Assembly (NCBI GenBank): GCA_913778765.1
Contig: CAJYXO010000103.1
Coordinates: 1-62,195 of the forward strand
DNA from: an uncultured Massilia sp.
GTDB taxonomy: Bacteria > Pseudomonadota > Gammaproteobacteria > Burkholderiales > Burkholderiaceae_D
DNA length: 62,195 bases
Direction: 5' to 3'
Shown here piece by piece: positions 8,568-22,308 of the stretch (its first letter is position 1; the number at the start of each line of letters is the position of its first letter). Both the position numbers and the translations under genes were made by a program. The notes below the pieces were generated by a model. It saw only the letters and a list, made by a program, of their open reading frames with translations. It did not search any database and had not been told where the DNA came from.

Positions 8568-9800
8568 ATGGAAATCCGTCCCATCCTGTCCGCGCTGATG
8601 CGCAATAAAACGGGCCCGATCCTGGTGGCCCTGCAGGTCGCGCTGAGCCTGGCCATCCTGGCCAACGCCATGCACATCGTGAACGAGCGCCGCGCCGCCA
8701 TGGCGCGTCCGTCCGGCCTGTCCGACGAGCATTCGACCTTCTATATCATTTCGCGCACCCTGAACAACGACAGCGCCGAGCAGCAGCTGGCCAGCATGAA
8801 GCGCGAAGCCGACATCCTGCGCGCGGTGCCGGGTGTGGCCTCGGTGGCGAACGTGTCGCAGATGCCGCTGTCGCGCAGCGGCAGCAACAACAGCGTCACC
8901 GCCGACCGCAAGCAGACCGGCTCGAAGCTCACCGCCTCGACCTACGTCTCGGGCGACTCGCTGGTCAAGACCTTCGGCCTGCAGCTGGTCGAAGGCCGCG
9001 ACTTCCAGCCGCAGGAGCTGGTCGACATCAACGAAAACACCAGCAACGAGACGCCCAAGCAGGTGATCATCACCAAGGCGCTGGCCCAGAAACTGTGGCC
9101 GGACACGCCGGCCGCCGGCAAGACCATGTACTGGGGCAGCGGCGAAGGCGCCCAGGAAGCGCAGGTGGTCGGCGTGGTCGAACGCCTGCAGGCCGCCCAC
9201 GTCAACCTCGAAGAGCGTTCCGAGTACTCGGCCATCATGCCGGCGCGCCTGTACGGCAACCCGGGCGCGCTGTATGCGATCCGTACCGAGCCGGGCCAGC
9301 GCGACCGCGTCATGAAGGAAGCGGAAAGCGCGCTGCGCAAGTCGTCGGCTTCGCCGATGATCCTGCGCCTGAAGACCTTCGACCAGGACCGCAAGGAGCT
9401 GTACCGCGCCGACGCCGCCCTGTCGTGGATGCTGGTGACCGTCAGCGTCCTGCTGCTGATCATCACCTCGTCCGGTATCGTCGGCATGGCCAGCCTGTGG
9501 GTCACCCAGCGCCGCAAGCAGATCGGCGTGCGCCGCGCGCTCGGTGCGCGCAAGCTGGACATCCTGCGCTACTTCATCACCGAGAACTTCATGATCACCA
9601 GCGCCGGCGTGTTCGGCGGCGTGGCGCTGGGCCTGGCGCTGAACCATCTGCTGGTCAGCAAGCTCGAGATGGCGCGCCTGCCGGGCGGCTACCTGATCGG
9701 CGGCGCCGTGGTGTTCTGGGCGCTCGGCATCCTGGCGGCCTACGGTCCGGCCTGGCGCGCGGCCAGCATTTCGCCGGCCACGGCCACCCGCAGCGTCTGA
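8568..9800 (+). CDS. FtsX/MacB-type ABC permease, second subunit
   Basis: 410 aa with one N-terminal helix, a periplasmic MacB core domain and three C-terminal helices. The FtsX signature QIGVRRALGARKLDILRYF is near 320-340. It starts 13 bp after the first permease with GGGAG upstream. Two unequal permeases and one ATPase suggest a heterodimeric channel. The substrate is unknown; related systems move peptides, macrolides or lipoproteins. Confidence 0.9.
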   Translation: MEIRPILSALMRNKTGPILVALQVALSLAILANAMHIVNERRAAMARPSGLSDEHSTFYIISRTLNNDSAEQQLASMKREADILRAVPGVASVANVSQMPLSRSGSNNSVTADRKQTGSKLTASTYVSGDSLVKTFGLQLVEGRDFQPQELVDINENTSNETPKQVIITKALAQKLWPDTPAAGKTMYWGSGEGAQEAQVVGVVERLQAAHVNLEERSEYSAIMPARLYGNPGALYAIRTEPGQRDRVMKEAESALRKSSASPMILRLKTFDQDRKELYRADAALSWMLVTVSVLLLIITSSGIVGMASLWVTQRRKQIGVRRALGARKLDILRYFITENFMITSAGVFGGVALGLALNHLLVSKLEMARLPGGYLIGGAVVFWALGILAAYGPAWRAASISPATATRSV

Positions 9801-9821
9801 TGTCGTTGTATGCTAGCGGCC

Positions 9822-11171
<1,350 letters not shown>

Positions 11172-11189
11172 TGTCCGCATGAGGCGTTC

Positions 11190-12527
11190 ATGAATTCAGG
11201 GAAGCGCTTCAGGCTCTCGCTCGTCACGCGCTGGTCGGCGCTGGTCGCCACCCTGCTGACGGTCGGGATCCTGATCGCGCTGGCGCTCGACCACCTGCTG
11301 CCCGGCCAGCCGCTGGCCGTCCTCGGCATCTGCCTGCTGTGCGTGGTGCCGATCGCTCTCATTACCATCCGTTCGCAGATCCAGCCGATCCTGTCGCTGT
11401 TCCGCGCGCTGGAAGGCACGGTGGCGAGCTACCGCGACGGCGACTTTTCCTTCAGCCTGCACTGGCCCCAGAACGACGAGCTGTCCGACCTGATCGAAGC
11501 CCACAACCGGCTCGGCCAGGTGCTGCGCGAACAACGCCTCGACCTCGTGCAGCGCGAACTGCTGCTCGACACGATGGTTCAAAATACGCCGGTGGCCATG
11601 TTATTGGTGGCGGAACTCGCCAACGCGCCGCGCACCATCGTCTACGCCAACCTGGCCGCGCGCCAGCTGCTGTCGGAGGGCCGCAAGCTGGAGGGCCATG
11701 CGCTGAACGCGATCCTGGAAGCGGCGGCGCCGGCCCTGATCGAAGCCCTGGGGCGCGGCGGCGACGGCCTGTTCACGGCCGGCGAAGGCGAAGACGAAGA
11801 GGTCTACCACCTGGCGCGCCGCAACTTCAGCCTGAACGGCCGCAGGCACGAACTGCTGCTGCTGCGCCAGCTGACCACCGAGCTGCGGCGCCAGGAAGTG
11901 CAGACCTGGAAGAAGGTCATCCGCGTCATCAGCCATGAACTGAACAATTCGCTGGCGCCGCTGGCCTCGCTCGCGAACTCGGGCGCCGAACTGGTGCGGC
12001 GCGGCCAGACCGAACGCCTGCCGCAGATCCTCGAGACCATCGGCGAGCGCACGCGCCACCTCGAAACCTTCATCCTCGGCTACGCCCGCTTCGCCAAGCT
12101 GCCGACGCCGCGCATCGACGCCGTGCCCTGGGACGCGCTGGTGGCGCGCCTGGCCGGCCAGGTGAGCTTCCGGGTGATCGGCGAACTGCCGCCCGAGCCC
12201 GCCCAGGTCGACACCGCGCAGATGGAACAGGCCCTGCTCAACCTGCTCAAGAACGCCCACGAATCGGGCTCCTGGCCGGACCACGTGGAACTGCAGATCC
12301 GTCGCGTGCAAGAGGTGGTGCGCATCGATGTGCTGGACCGCGGCAGCGGCATGAACGACGCCGTGCTGACCAACGCCCTGGTGCCCTTCTACTCCACCAA
12401 GCGCAGCGGCACCGGCCTGGGCCTGGCGCTGGCGAGAGAAATCGCCGAAGCCCACGGCGGCCGCATCACACTGGCCAACCGCGAAGGCGGCGGACTGGTG
12501 GTGACCATGATCCTGCCGGTGGGCTAG
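11190..12527 (+). CDS. NtrY/NtrB-like sensor histidine kinase
   Basis: 445 aa. Two N-terminal membrane helices (about 12-32 and 42-60) with almost no periplasmic loop, then HAMP-like and PAS-like segments (about 60-220), the H-box VISHELNNSLAPL with His near 249, N-box NLLKNAHES (about 351-359) and G-boxes DRGSGM and GTGLGLAL. The very short external loop means the signal is probably sensed in or at the membrane, or received from the ABC permeases, as in Bce-type systems (inference). It lies 18 bp after the response regulator and is its obvious partner. Confidence 0.9.
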   Translation: MNSGKRFRLSLVTRWSALVATLLTVGILIALALDHLLPGQPLAVLGICLLCVVPIALITIRSQIQPILSLFRALEGTVASYRDGDFSFSLHWPQNDELSDLIEAHNRLGQVLREQRLDLVQRELLLDTMVQNTPVAMLLVAELANAPRTIVYANLAARQLLSEGRKLEGHALNAILEAAAPALIEALGRGGDGLFTAGEGEDEEVYHLARRNFSLNGRRHELLLLRQLTTELRRQEVQTWKKVIRVISHELNNSLAPLASLANSGAELVRRGQTERLPQILETIGERTRHLETFILGYARFAKLPTPRIDAVPWDALVARLAGQVSFRVIGELPPEPAQVDTAQMEQALLNLLKNAHESGSWPDHVELQIRRVQEVVRIDVLDRGSGMNDAVLTNALVPFYSTKRSGTGLGLALAREIAEAHGGRITLANREGGGLVVTMILPVG

Positions 12528-12570
12528 GGGTCAGAGCCCGGTGTTCAGCCAGCAGCGGTAAAATCCTGAC

Positions 12571-13356
12571 ATGCCCGCCCCCACCGACCCACGCTTCTCC
12601 CAGCCCGGCCACCCGCCCGCCACCATCACCGAATTCGAAGGCGTCCGCTCGCTGCACCTCGGCACCTCCTGGGTGCAGGGCGCGATGCGGATCAACCGCC
12701 CGGACGCGATCGAGCTGGAATACGTCCAGATGATGATGATGTGGATGCTGTTCGTGCAGCAGCCGCGCCGCATCGCGCAGCTGGGGCTGGGCAGCGCGGC
12801 GCTCACCAAGTTCTGCTACCAGAAGTTCCCGGAGGCGCGGGTGACGGCCGCCGAGCTGAATCCGAACGTGATCGCGATCTGCCGCGACTATTTCGGCCTG
12901 CCGCCGAACGACAGGCGCCTGGACGTGCGCGAGATCGATGCGCTCGACTTCGTGATGGACCCGGCCAACCACGGCACGCTCGACGTGCTGCAGGTCGACC
13001 TGTACGACGAGGAGGCGCGCGGCCCGGTGCTCGACACGCCCGAGTTCTACCAGGCCTGCGCCGACTGCCTGACCGACGGTGGGGTGATGACTGCCAACGT
13101 GTTCGGCGACTTCATCAACTACGACAAGAACCTGCAGGCGATGGAGCAGGCGTTCGACGCCGTGGTCTGGCTGCCCGAGGTCCACGACGCCAACATCGTC
13201 GTCATCGCCTTCAGGCAGGCGCCGCAGATCGACTTCGCGGTGCTGTACGAGCGCGCCGCCGGGATCAAGCGGCGCTACAACCTGCCGGCCAAGGGCTGGG
13301 TCAATGGCCTGAAGGAGTGGATGCGCGACCAGGGTGTCAATGTTCATGGCCGATGA
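12571..13356 (+). CDS. Spermidine-synthase-like (SpeE-fold) protein
   Basis: 261 aa class I methyltransferase-like fold. [15 protein letters not shown] near 71 is the nucleotide-binding loop, AELNP the acidic strand end, and [12 protein letters not shown] the catalytic-strand region of polyamine aminopropyltransferases. The N-terminal beta domain of true spermidine synthases is reduced, so the activity (aminopropyl transfer or another SAM/dcSAM reaction) is uncertain. TAAAAT ends 6 nt before the ATG and no Shine-Dalgarno is visible, so it may be leaderless. Its 3' end overlaps the convergent SulP gene by 20 bp. Confidence 0.75.
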   Translation: MPAPTDPRFSQPGHPPATITEFEGVRSLHLGTSWVQGAMRINRPDAIELEYVQMMMMWMLFVQQPRRIAQLGLGSAALTKFCYQKFPEARVTAAELNPNVIAICRDYFGLPPNDRRLDVREIDALDFVMDPANHGTLDVLQVDLYDEEARGPVLDTPEFYQACADCLTDGGVMTANVFGDFINYDKNLQAMEQAFDAVVWLPEVHDANIVVIAFRQAPQIDFAVLYERAAGIKRRYNLPAKGWVNGLKEWMRDQGVNVHGR

Positions 13357-14824
13357 GCAGGTCATCGCCTGACTGCTTGTCATGGACGGCGAATTTGTCG
13401 ACCAGCGTGGCGCTTGCTTGGTTGAGGCCGCGCACCTCGACTTGCACGCCAAGCCTGCGGAACTTGAAGACCACCTTGTCCAATGCGCCGATCGCGGTGA
13501 TGTCCCAGAAATGGGCATCGGTGAGATCGATGGCGACTTTCTCCAGGGGCTCGGCGTAGTCGAACGAATGCACCAGCTGGTCGCAGGACGCGAAGAACAC
13601 CTGGCCCGCCACCCGGTAGCGGCGCGTGCGGCCACGGTCCTGCAGCTGCGAGCCGACAACCAGTAGCCGGCTCACCTTTTGCGCGAAGAAGACGCCGGAC
13701 AGCAAGACGCCGGTCAGGACGCCTTTCGCCAGGTCATGGGTTGCCACCGTCACCGCGACCGTGGCAAGCATCACGATGTTGGAACTGAGCGGATGCGCGC
13801 GCAAATGGCCGATCGACTTCCAGTTGAAGGTGCCGATGGCGACCATGATCATCACCGCGACGAGCGCGGCCATCGGGATTTTCCGGACCCAGTCGCCAAG
13901 GAACACCACCAGGAGGAGGAGCACGACGCCGGCCGTCAGGGTCGAGAGCCGGCCACGCCCGCCGGATGTCACGTTGATGACCGATTGCCCGATCATCGCG
14001 CAACCCGCCATGCCGCCCATGAATCCGGTCACGATGTTCGCGATCCCCTGGCCCACGCATTCGCGGTTCTTGTCGCTCCTGGAGTCGGTCAGCTCGTCGA
14101 CGATCGTCGCCGTCATCAGCGACTCCAGCAGGCCGACCACCATCAGGGTTGCCGAGTAGGGAAGGATGGTCTGCAAGGTCTCGAGACTGAAAGGCAGGTT
14201 GGGCACCAGGAAGGACGGCAGGCTGTCCGGGAGTTGCCCCATGTCGCCGACGGTACGGATATCCAGGCCAAGCGCGACCGACACCCCGGTCAGCACGACG
14301 ATGGCAACCAGCGGTGACGGGATGGCGCGCGTCACGCGCGGCAAGCCGTAGATGATGGCCAGAGCGGCCGCAGCGACGGCGTACACCTGCCAGGAAACAT
14401 GGGTCAGTTCGGGCAACTGGGCCAGGAAAATCAGGATGGCCAGGGCGTTCACGAAGCCCGTGACCACCGAGCGCGAGACGAAGCGCATCAGCCGGCCGAG
14501 CTTGATCCATCCCGCAGCGATTTGAAGCACCCCGGCAAGGATCGTGGCTGCGAGCAGGTAGTCGAGGCCATGGGCTTTGACCAGGTCGACCATGACCAGG
14601 GCCATTGCGCCGGTGGCAGCCGAAATCATGCCCGGACGGCCGCCGAAGAAGGCGATCAGGGTCGCGATCGAAAATGAAGCATAGAGCCCCACCTTGGGGT
14701 CGACCCCGGCAATGATGGAAAACGCGATTGCTTCCGGTATGAGTGCGAGTGCGACAACGAGACCTGCAAGCAGGTCATGACGCAGGTTTGAAAACCATTC
14801 TTGGCGAATCGATTCGAGAGACAT
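13337..14824 (-). CDS. SulP-family anion transporter with STAS domain
   Basis: 495 aa from ATG 14824 ([21 protein letters not shown]), with GGAAGG upstream. The SulP core has 10-12 hydrophobic segments with the hallmark [19 protein letters not shown] near 20-40 and [22 protein letters not shown]-terminal STAS domain (about 385-495; [19 protein letters not shown]) faces the cytoplasm. The family moves sulfate, bicarbonate or other anions; specificity is not readable. Single gene, convergent with the SpeE-like gene. 14825-15321 upstream (about 500 bp) contains only short unsupported frames, a CCCCGGGG palindrome near 15015 and the leader of the TonB receptor. Confidence 0.9.
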   Translation of the reverse strand: MSLESIRQEWFSNLRHDLLAGLVVALALIPEAIAFSIIAGVDPKVGLYASFSIATLIAFFGGRPGMISAATGAMALVMVDLVKAHGLDYLLAATILAGVLQIAAGWIKLGRLMRFVSRSVVTGFVNALAILIFLAQLPELTHVSWQVYAVAAAALAIIYGLPRVTRAIPSPLVAIVVLTGVSVALGLDIRTVGDMGQLPDSLPSFLVPNLPFSLETLQTILPYSATLMVVGLLESLMTATIVDELTDSRSDKNRECVGQGIANIVTGFMGGMAGCAMIGQSVINVTSGGRGRLSTLTAGVVLLLLVVFLGDWVRKIPMAALVAVMIMVAIGTFNWKSIGHLRAHPLSSNIVMLATVAVTVATHDLAKGVLTGVLLSGVFFAQKVSRLLVVGSQLQDRGRTRRYRVAGQVFFASCDQLVHSFDYAEPLEKVAIDLTDAHFWDITAIGALDKVVFKFRRLGVQVEVRGLNQASATLVDKFAVHDKQSGDDLLIGHEH

Positions 14825-15321
14825 AGGGTGACCTTCCCGGGCGCATGGCGCCGAGTACAGATGAATGAGCAAGGCTGCGCGACATCTGGCGCGCAGCAGA
14901 TCTGGACCAGGCAGCGAGAGCGCGGCGCCGCGCCAGGCGGCATCGCGTCAAGTGCCGATGCGGAGGGGTCTTAAGGAGGAGTGACGGAGCAGAAATAACC
15001 GCGCGGCAAACCCACCCCGGGGTAGGAAGGCGCATCTCGCCCGCAACGTGGACAAGCGAACGCAGCGGCATGGTTTGCGCGCGGGATCGTGTCGGATGCG
15101 GGGCAGGCGGTAGTCATGGTCCGTTATTTTGCAGTGCAACATGGATGCCGTCAAGGCGCTCCCGCGCGTGACAGCTGCGGCGGCCCGCCGATCCGTGTGT
15201 TGGTTTACAGATACAACCCTGCGCAGTCACAGGGGTTGGCTTGTCAATGGTCAATTCCTGCCCGTATCGCGTCGCGCAAGATGGGCTGGCCGTGACCAAG
15301 CCCAACCATGAAGGACCAGCC
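14825..15321. other. Intergenic region without a supported gene
   Basis: About 500 bp between the divergent SulP and TonB-receptor genes. It holds short open frames without family features, TTGCAGTGCAA (about 15128-15138, a short palindrome), CCCCGGGG near 15015 and TTGTCA near 15240 as a possible -35. No RNA gene or riboswitch was recognised. Confidence 0.5.
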
Positions 15322-17793
<2,472 letters not shown>

Positions 17794-17808
17794 GCCGGCG
17801 ACGCTGCG

Positions 17809-19359
17809 TCAGCGCCGCTCGCGCCACCACAGGCCCAGCATGGCCAGCGCGAACACGACGCCGAAGGGCCACACCGGCAGCGGCCGGGCCGCGCCGCCGA
17901 CAGCCGGCGACGGTGTACGGGCCGCATAGCGCGCGGTGGCGTCGCGGCGCTGGGTCCGCTGCCACAGGGTCCAGTCGCCGTCGGCATAGACATAGACCGC
18001 ATTGCCGGCCGTACGGCCGCCCGGCAGTTGCGTACGCACGTCCAGCCAGCCGGACTGCTTCGGCCAGACGGCCACGCAGGACGCATCGACGGTCTCAGGA
18101 CGGCGCTGCCACGGCAGCGTCAGCGCCAGGCCAGGGATGGCAAGCTCGCCGCCCTTGGCCAATGCGTCGCCGCGTGCGCAGACTTCCAGACGCTGCGCCG
18201 GCAGCGGCAGTTCCTGCGGATCGAGCCAGGCCAGGTCCTCCTTGCGGCGCACGCGCAGGCGGTCGAGTACGTCCTGCCACCACAGCGCCAGCGCGCGCGG
18301 TTCCTCGATCGCATGGCGGTGCCAGCCGCCCACGCCCAGCCAGGCGATGCGGCCCTGCCGCCAGTCACGGGTCCAGAGTCCTTCCGCGCCCTGCCACGCG
18401 CCCGCCTGCGCGCCGCCCGGGTTCAGGCCGCCCGACGCCATCGGCAGGCGCGTGCCGATCATCTTGTCGGCCGGCTGCGGCGCCAGATGCAGCTGGACGC
18501 TGCGCGACCAGAGGCCGGCGTCGACCGCGTTCGCGCCCAGCACCAGCAGCGGCGTGCCCTCGGCCACCCGCGCCAGGAGGGCTTTTCGTGCCCCGTCGCC
18601 GGCGCGTTCGAACCAGGCGGCGTCGACGATCTCGAGATCCGGCGCAGTCATCTCGGCGCGCGCGCTCTCGCTGCGGCGCAGGTTCTTGCCCAGCTCGACC
18701 TGCCAGTCGATCACGGCATTGCTGGCCGCCAGCAGGTCGTCCAGCGTGCGCAGGTCGAAGGACGGTGCGCCGAAGCGGCCGCTTACCTGCAGCGGCGATG
18801 GCTCGGTCACCGTCACCGGCACCGGGCCCTGGTCGACCAGCTTCCCGTTCGCATCCAGCAGGCGCGCCTTCAGGACCAGGCGCTCGGCCAGCGGCGGCAG
18901 CCACTGCACGGACAGGCTTCCTTCGCCCTTGGCCTCGGCCAGCACTTCGCCGTTCTCGGCCAGCAGCTGCAGCCTGCCCGGCGCCTTCCAGGAACGGTCC
19001 AGAGTCAAGGTGAAGAGGCGCCCCAGTGCGACGGTGCGCGGGAAGTCGAGGCGCACGGCGGGCGTGCCTGGAACGGTCCAGGCGAGCGGCCGCGCCGGCA
19101 GGTCGTCCCACTCGGCGGCGCGCAGGCCGTCGCCGTCCAGGGTCAGGACGCGCACGCCATCCAGCGCGGCTGGGGGCCGGGCCGCATCGATCTTCAGCGA
19201 CCTGCCGGCATCGCCGGGCACGGAAAAGCTGCCGACCGCGCCCGCCAGCGCCAGCCCCGCGAGGGCCGCCAGCAAGGCGTCGAGCCAGCGCCGGCGCGCG
19301 CCGTAAGCCAGTATGCTGGCCGCGCCCATCGCGAGGGCGGCGATACTCAACCAGTTCAT
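17809..19359 (-). CDS. Membrane protein of the MoxR/DUF58 operon (GATase-like middle)
   Basis: 516 aa, last gene of the ten-gene operon. Two N-terminal hydrophobic segments (about 3-20, 27-46), a long extracytoplasmic part, and a C-terminal helix (VWPFGVVFALAMLGLWW) followed by RERR. The middle (about 225-300, LEIVDAAWFERAGDG...GTPLLVLGANA) resembles the class I glutamine-amidotransferase-like domain found in proteins next to BatA and MoxR genes, without an obvious catalytic Cys. Its ATG overlaps the stop of the preceding gene (ATGA). Specific function is unknown; probably a periplasmic-facing complex member. Confidence 0.7.
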   Translation of the reverse strand: MNWLSIAALAMGAASILAYGARRRWLDALLAALAGLALAGAVGSFSVPGDAGRSLKIDAARPPAALDGVRVLTLDGDGLRAAEWDDLPARPLAWTVPGTPAVRLDFPRTVALGRLFTLTLDRSWKAPGRLQLLAENGEVLAEAKGEGSLSVQWLPPLAERLVLKARLLDANGKLVDQGPVPVTVTEPSPLQVSGRFGAPSFDLRTLDDLLAASNAVIDWQVELGKNLRRSESARAEMTAPDLEIVDAAWFERAGDGARKALLARVAEGTPLLVLGANAVDAGLWSRSVQLHLAPQPADKMIGTRLPMASGGLNPGGAQAGAWQGAEGLWTRDWRQGRIAWLGVGGWHRHAIEEPRALALWWQDVLDRLRVRRKEDLAWLDPQELPLPAQRLEVCARGDALAKGGELAIPGLALTLPWQRRPETVDASCVAVWPKQSGWLDVRTQLPGGRTAGNAVYVYADGDWTLWQRTQRRDATARYAARTPSPAVGGAARPLPVWPFGVVFALAMLGLWWRERR

Positions 19360-21341
19360 CGCATGCCTCCACGCGCGGCGCGCTCGAACGGCGTCTCGAC
19401 CCTGGTCGTGGCCTGCAGCAGTACCGGCGCATCCCGCACGGCGCCGCGCAGCCAGGCGCGCAGCACCGGACGGCAGGCCAGGCAGCCGTCCGCCACATCC
19501 TGGATCGCGCGCTGGGCCGCCAGGCGCTGCTCATCGAGCGGGATGCGCTCGCGCACCCAGTCCTGGGCGGTGCGGGTCCACAGGCCTGGCAACGGGCCGT
19601 CGCCGGCCAGGGCCTGTACCAGTTCGCGCAACGCCGCCGGTACGCCGCCTGGGGCGGCCGACTGCGCCCGTTTGCTGCTGGCGGCGTCGGCCAGGTCGCC
19701 GGTCATGCGCTTGTCCTCCTTGATCGGCGGCGGCGCGAAGGCCGTCTTGTGCAGGTAGATGCGTTCGGACTGCTGCAATTCCTTGATCGCACCCAGGGCC
19801 TTGTGCTCGGGCGGCAGCGCCGTCCGGGGTTGAATCGCGCGCAGTGCGTTCTCGGCGTCCCACATCGCGGCCAGGGCGCGCCGCAGCACCTTCTTGGTGG
19901 CCTCGTCGAACAGGGTCGCGTTTTCGGCCTGGTCGTGGGCGTGGCCGAATTCGTGCAGCACGTCCTGCGGCTTGTTGCTGCCGCCACCGTGATCGTCGTC
20001 GTGATCGTCCTTGCCGAACAGGGTCGATTCCTCGCCCAGGAACTGGCCGTAGCGGCGCCGCAGCGCGCCCTGGTCGGCGGCGATCGCTTCGCTGCGTTCG
20101 CGCACCGTGGCCGCGTCCATCTTCTTGGCGCGCATGTCGGCGACCAGCTGCTCGGTGTCGATGATGATCTGGCGCTGGCTGCGCAGGCTTTCCGGCTTGA
20201 CCATCACCGGCAGCGCCGACACGTCCTGTTCGTCGTCGGAAGGTGGCGCCGGCAGGCGCAACGTGTAGGTGGGCGACTGCACCGTGTGCGGCCGGGCCGC
20301 GTTGTCGGTGGCGCGCACAAAGAAGTACAGCTCGTCGCCCGGCGCCATGCCGAGTTCCGTCACGGCCCAGTTCTTCGACCAGTCGCGCCGGCGCGGATCG
20401 CGGCCGCTCGGGAGCGGCATCTCCTTGTCGCTGAAGCGGATGTTCTCGCCGCTGCCGCGCGCCAGGGTCAGGTGCAGGATCGCCTGCTTGACCTGGTAAT
20501 CGTCGCGCACCGAGATCGCCATCGCCGCCTGGGTCGCGTCGCGCGCCAGTTCCTTGATGATCTCGTTCGGCTGGCTCACGACGATCTCCGGCGGCTGGTC
20601 GGGCACGACCTTCAATGTGTAGCGGGCGCCGCGCCAGCGCCAGAAGATCGATTCGGTGGCGGTCCAGCGCGCGCAGTCGGCGCCGGCCTGCAGACGCTGG
20701 CCGTCGCTCAGTTCGATGGTCTCGACGGCGCCGCCGGCCGGGTTTTTCAGGCACCACGCGACCACGGTCTGTTCGGGCGCCTGCAGATCGCGCGGCGCCG
20801 AACTGGATGCATCGACACCCGTATAGCGCGGCGGCGCCAGTTTCACGACCAGTTCGGTGGCTGCGGCCGCACTCTGCGCCGCCTTCGCAGCGGGCAAGCC
20901 GGCCGCATGCGGCTGCGCCCCGTGCGGCAGCAGCGCCGCGCCCCAGGCCAGCGCCGCCAGCGCCACGTTCCCCGCCAGCCAGGGCAGGCCCAGCGGCAGA
21001 CGCTCGCGCACGATCGCCCGCACGCGCGCCGGTGTGAGGCTGGCCTCGATGCGCGCGAACAGGCGCTCGCGCTGCAGCACGGCCACGGGCGACTCGGCCG
21101 CCACCAGCAGCGCGGCGCTGTCTTCCATTTCCGGCAGCGCGCCGTCCAGCCAGGCGATCCAGCCGTAGGCGACGCGGCGCTGCAGGCGCACGGCATCCCA
21201 GGCGCAGAACATCGACCAGGCGAGCAGGCCGGGACCTGAGCGCAGCAGCAGCCAGGGCACGGCGCCCATGCACCACAGGATGGCGCGCCGCCACAGCGCG
21301 GCGCGCTGGAAACGGGCAAGGATCTCAGCGCCGGCGGACAT
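19356..21341 (-). CDS. Large membrane protein of the MoxR/DUF58 operon (DUF4175-like)
   Basis: 661 aa. Hydrophobic helices near 18-50 and 125-150, then a long extracytoplasmic region with beta-rich repeats (ELVVKLAPPRYTGVDASSS, LSDGQRLQAGADC) and a charged, partly coiled C-terminal half (about 380-560) including a His/Asp-rich stretch FGKDDHDDDHGGG. This layout resembles DUF4175-type proteins in MoxR-DUF58-BatA clusters; the assignment is by layout and neighbourhood, so weak. It overlaps the BatA-like gene by 17 bp and the next gene by 4 bp, showing translational coupling. Confidence 0.65.
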   Translation of the reverse strand: MSAGAEILARFQRAALWRRAILWCMGAVPWLLLRSGPGLLAWSMFCAWDAVRLQRRVAYGWIAWLDGALPEMEDSAALLVAAESPVAVLQRERLFARIEASLTPARVRAIVRERLPLGLPWLAGNVALAALAWGAALLPHGAQPHAAGLPAAKAAQSAAAATELVVKLAPPRYTGVDASSSAPRDLQAPEQTVVAWCLKNPAGGAVETIELSDGQRLQAGADCARWTATESIFWRWRGARYTLKVVPDQPPEIVVSQPNEIIKELARDATQAAMAISVRDDYQVKQAILHLTLARGSGENIRFSDKEMPLPSGRDPRRRDWSKNWAVTELGMAPGDELYFFVRATDNAARPHTVQSPTYTLRLPAPPSDDEQDVSALPVMVKPESLRSQRQIIIDTEQLVADMRAKKMDAATVRERSEAIAADQGALRRRYGQFLGEESTLFGKDDHDDDHGGGSNKPQDVLHEFGHAHDQAENATLFDEATKKVLRRALAAMWDAENALRAIQPRTALPPEHKALGAIKELQQSERIYLHKTAFAPPPIKEDKRMTGDLADAASSKRAQSAAPGGVPAALRELVQALAGDGPLPGLWTRTAQDWVRERIPLDEQRLAAQRAIQDVADGCLACRPVLRAWLRGAVRDAPVLLQATTRVETPFERAARGGMR

Positions 21342-22308
21342 GGGTCAACAACCTTTCAAGAGCAAACAGGACCAGCAGTGCGATCGCCAGCACGTCGTGC
21401 AGGGCGCCGCCGTCCGGCCCGGCCGGCGCGCGCGCATCGACGACCGGCGCCTGCGGCGGCGCGGTGTAGGGGCGAACGCCGGCGTGCAGGCGCAGCCAGG
21501 CGCCGAACAGCGTGCGCGCGGCATCCGCGTCCAGCGGCGGCAGCCAGGCGGCGCTCCACAGGCGGCCGCGCGGGCTGTCCAGGTAATGCAGGCCGTCGAT
21601 GTGCGGCGCGTTCGCCAGTTCCGGGAAGGCCGTCACGTCGGCGGCCCACCACAGCGGCGCGCGCAGGTTTGCCGGCGGCGCCTCCGGGAGGTCCCAGATC
21701 ACCAGCTCGGCATTGTCGGCCGCCTGCTCATGCAGCACATAACGCTGCGGCCCTGCCAACGCGCCGAACAGCTTGCGCCATTCGCCGGCGCGGCGGCTGA
21801 ACACCGCCACATGGTGCTCGGCCGATGCCGGCGCCGTGGCCTGCGGGCGTAGCGTCGCCGCATGGCGCAGGCGCGGCAGCGCGGCCGGCATCGCCACGTC
21901 GCCGACCAGCAGCAGGCGCGCCTTGTCTTCGAATTCGCGTTCGTGTGCGTGGAGCCAGCGGTAAGCATCGCGCGCCGGCAGGTCGATACGGCGTGCGTCG
22001 GTCATGCCTGCATCGCGTAGCTGCTTGTCGACGAAAGCCGGATCGGCGCCGGGCGCCACCAGCACGCTGTCGCCGCGCCACGGCAGCACCGGGTCGGCCA
22101 GCAGCGCGATGAGCAGGGCCAGCAGCAGGCAGCGCAGGAGCAGCAGGAGCACATCGCTCCAGCGCCAGACGCGCAGCTGTACGGGGTCGGACGGCGGCAG
22201 GAAGCGCGCCGTCGCCAGCGGCGCTGCCTTCGTCTGTTCGCGCTTCTGCCGGTGCCACAGGATCGGCAGCAGCAGGATGGGCAGCGCCCACCACCATGGA
22301 CTATTCAT
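21325..22308 (-). CDS. BatA-like N-terminal domain membrane protein
   Basis: 327 aa. The N-terminus (PWWWALPILLLPILWH, then PLATARFLPPSD and a second helix LLLLLRCLLLALLIALLADP) is the BatA/aerotolerance N-terminal domain (PF07584-type). A periplasmic Rossmann-like region follows and a last helix (HDVLAIALLVLFALERLLTH) closes it. No von Willebrand A domain or MIDAS is visible, unlike full BatA. ATGA overlap with DUF58 shows coupling. In the family these proteins work with MoxR and DUF58 partners; the job here is unknown. Confidence 0.78.
   Translation of the reverse strand: MNSPWWWALPILLLPILWHRQKREQTKAAPLATARFLPPSDPVQLRVWRWSDVLLLLLRCLLLALLIALLADPVLPWRGDSVLVAPGADPAFVDKQLRDAGMTDARRIDLPARDAYRWLHAHEREFEDKARLLLVGDVAMPAALPRLRHAATLRPQATAPASAEHHVAVFSRRAGEWRKLFGALAGPQRYVLHEQAADNAELVIWDLPEAPPANLRAPLWWAADVTAFPELANAPHIDGLHYLDSPRGRLWSAAWLPPLDADAARTLFGAWLRLHAGVRPYTAPPQAPVVDARAPAGPDGGALHDVLAIALLVLFALERLLTHVRRR

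Noticed and set aside
12528..12546. GGGGTCAGAGCCCGGTGTT as another RAYT repeat
   Set aside because: Resembles the repeat core but lacks an inverted partner and differs at several bases; could be chance or a decayed half unit.
14948..15295. Short frames (60-70 codons) between SulP and the TonB receptor
   Set aside because: No ribosome site, domain or conserved feature; both strands are open by composition.
15287..15302. TGGCCGTGACCAAGCC upstream of the TonB receptor as a third sigma54 site
   Set aside because: GG and GC spacing fit, but the -12 half is AAGC rather than TTGC and no TGTCC cluster lies upstream.
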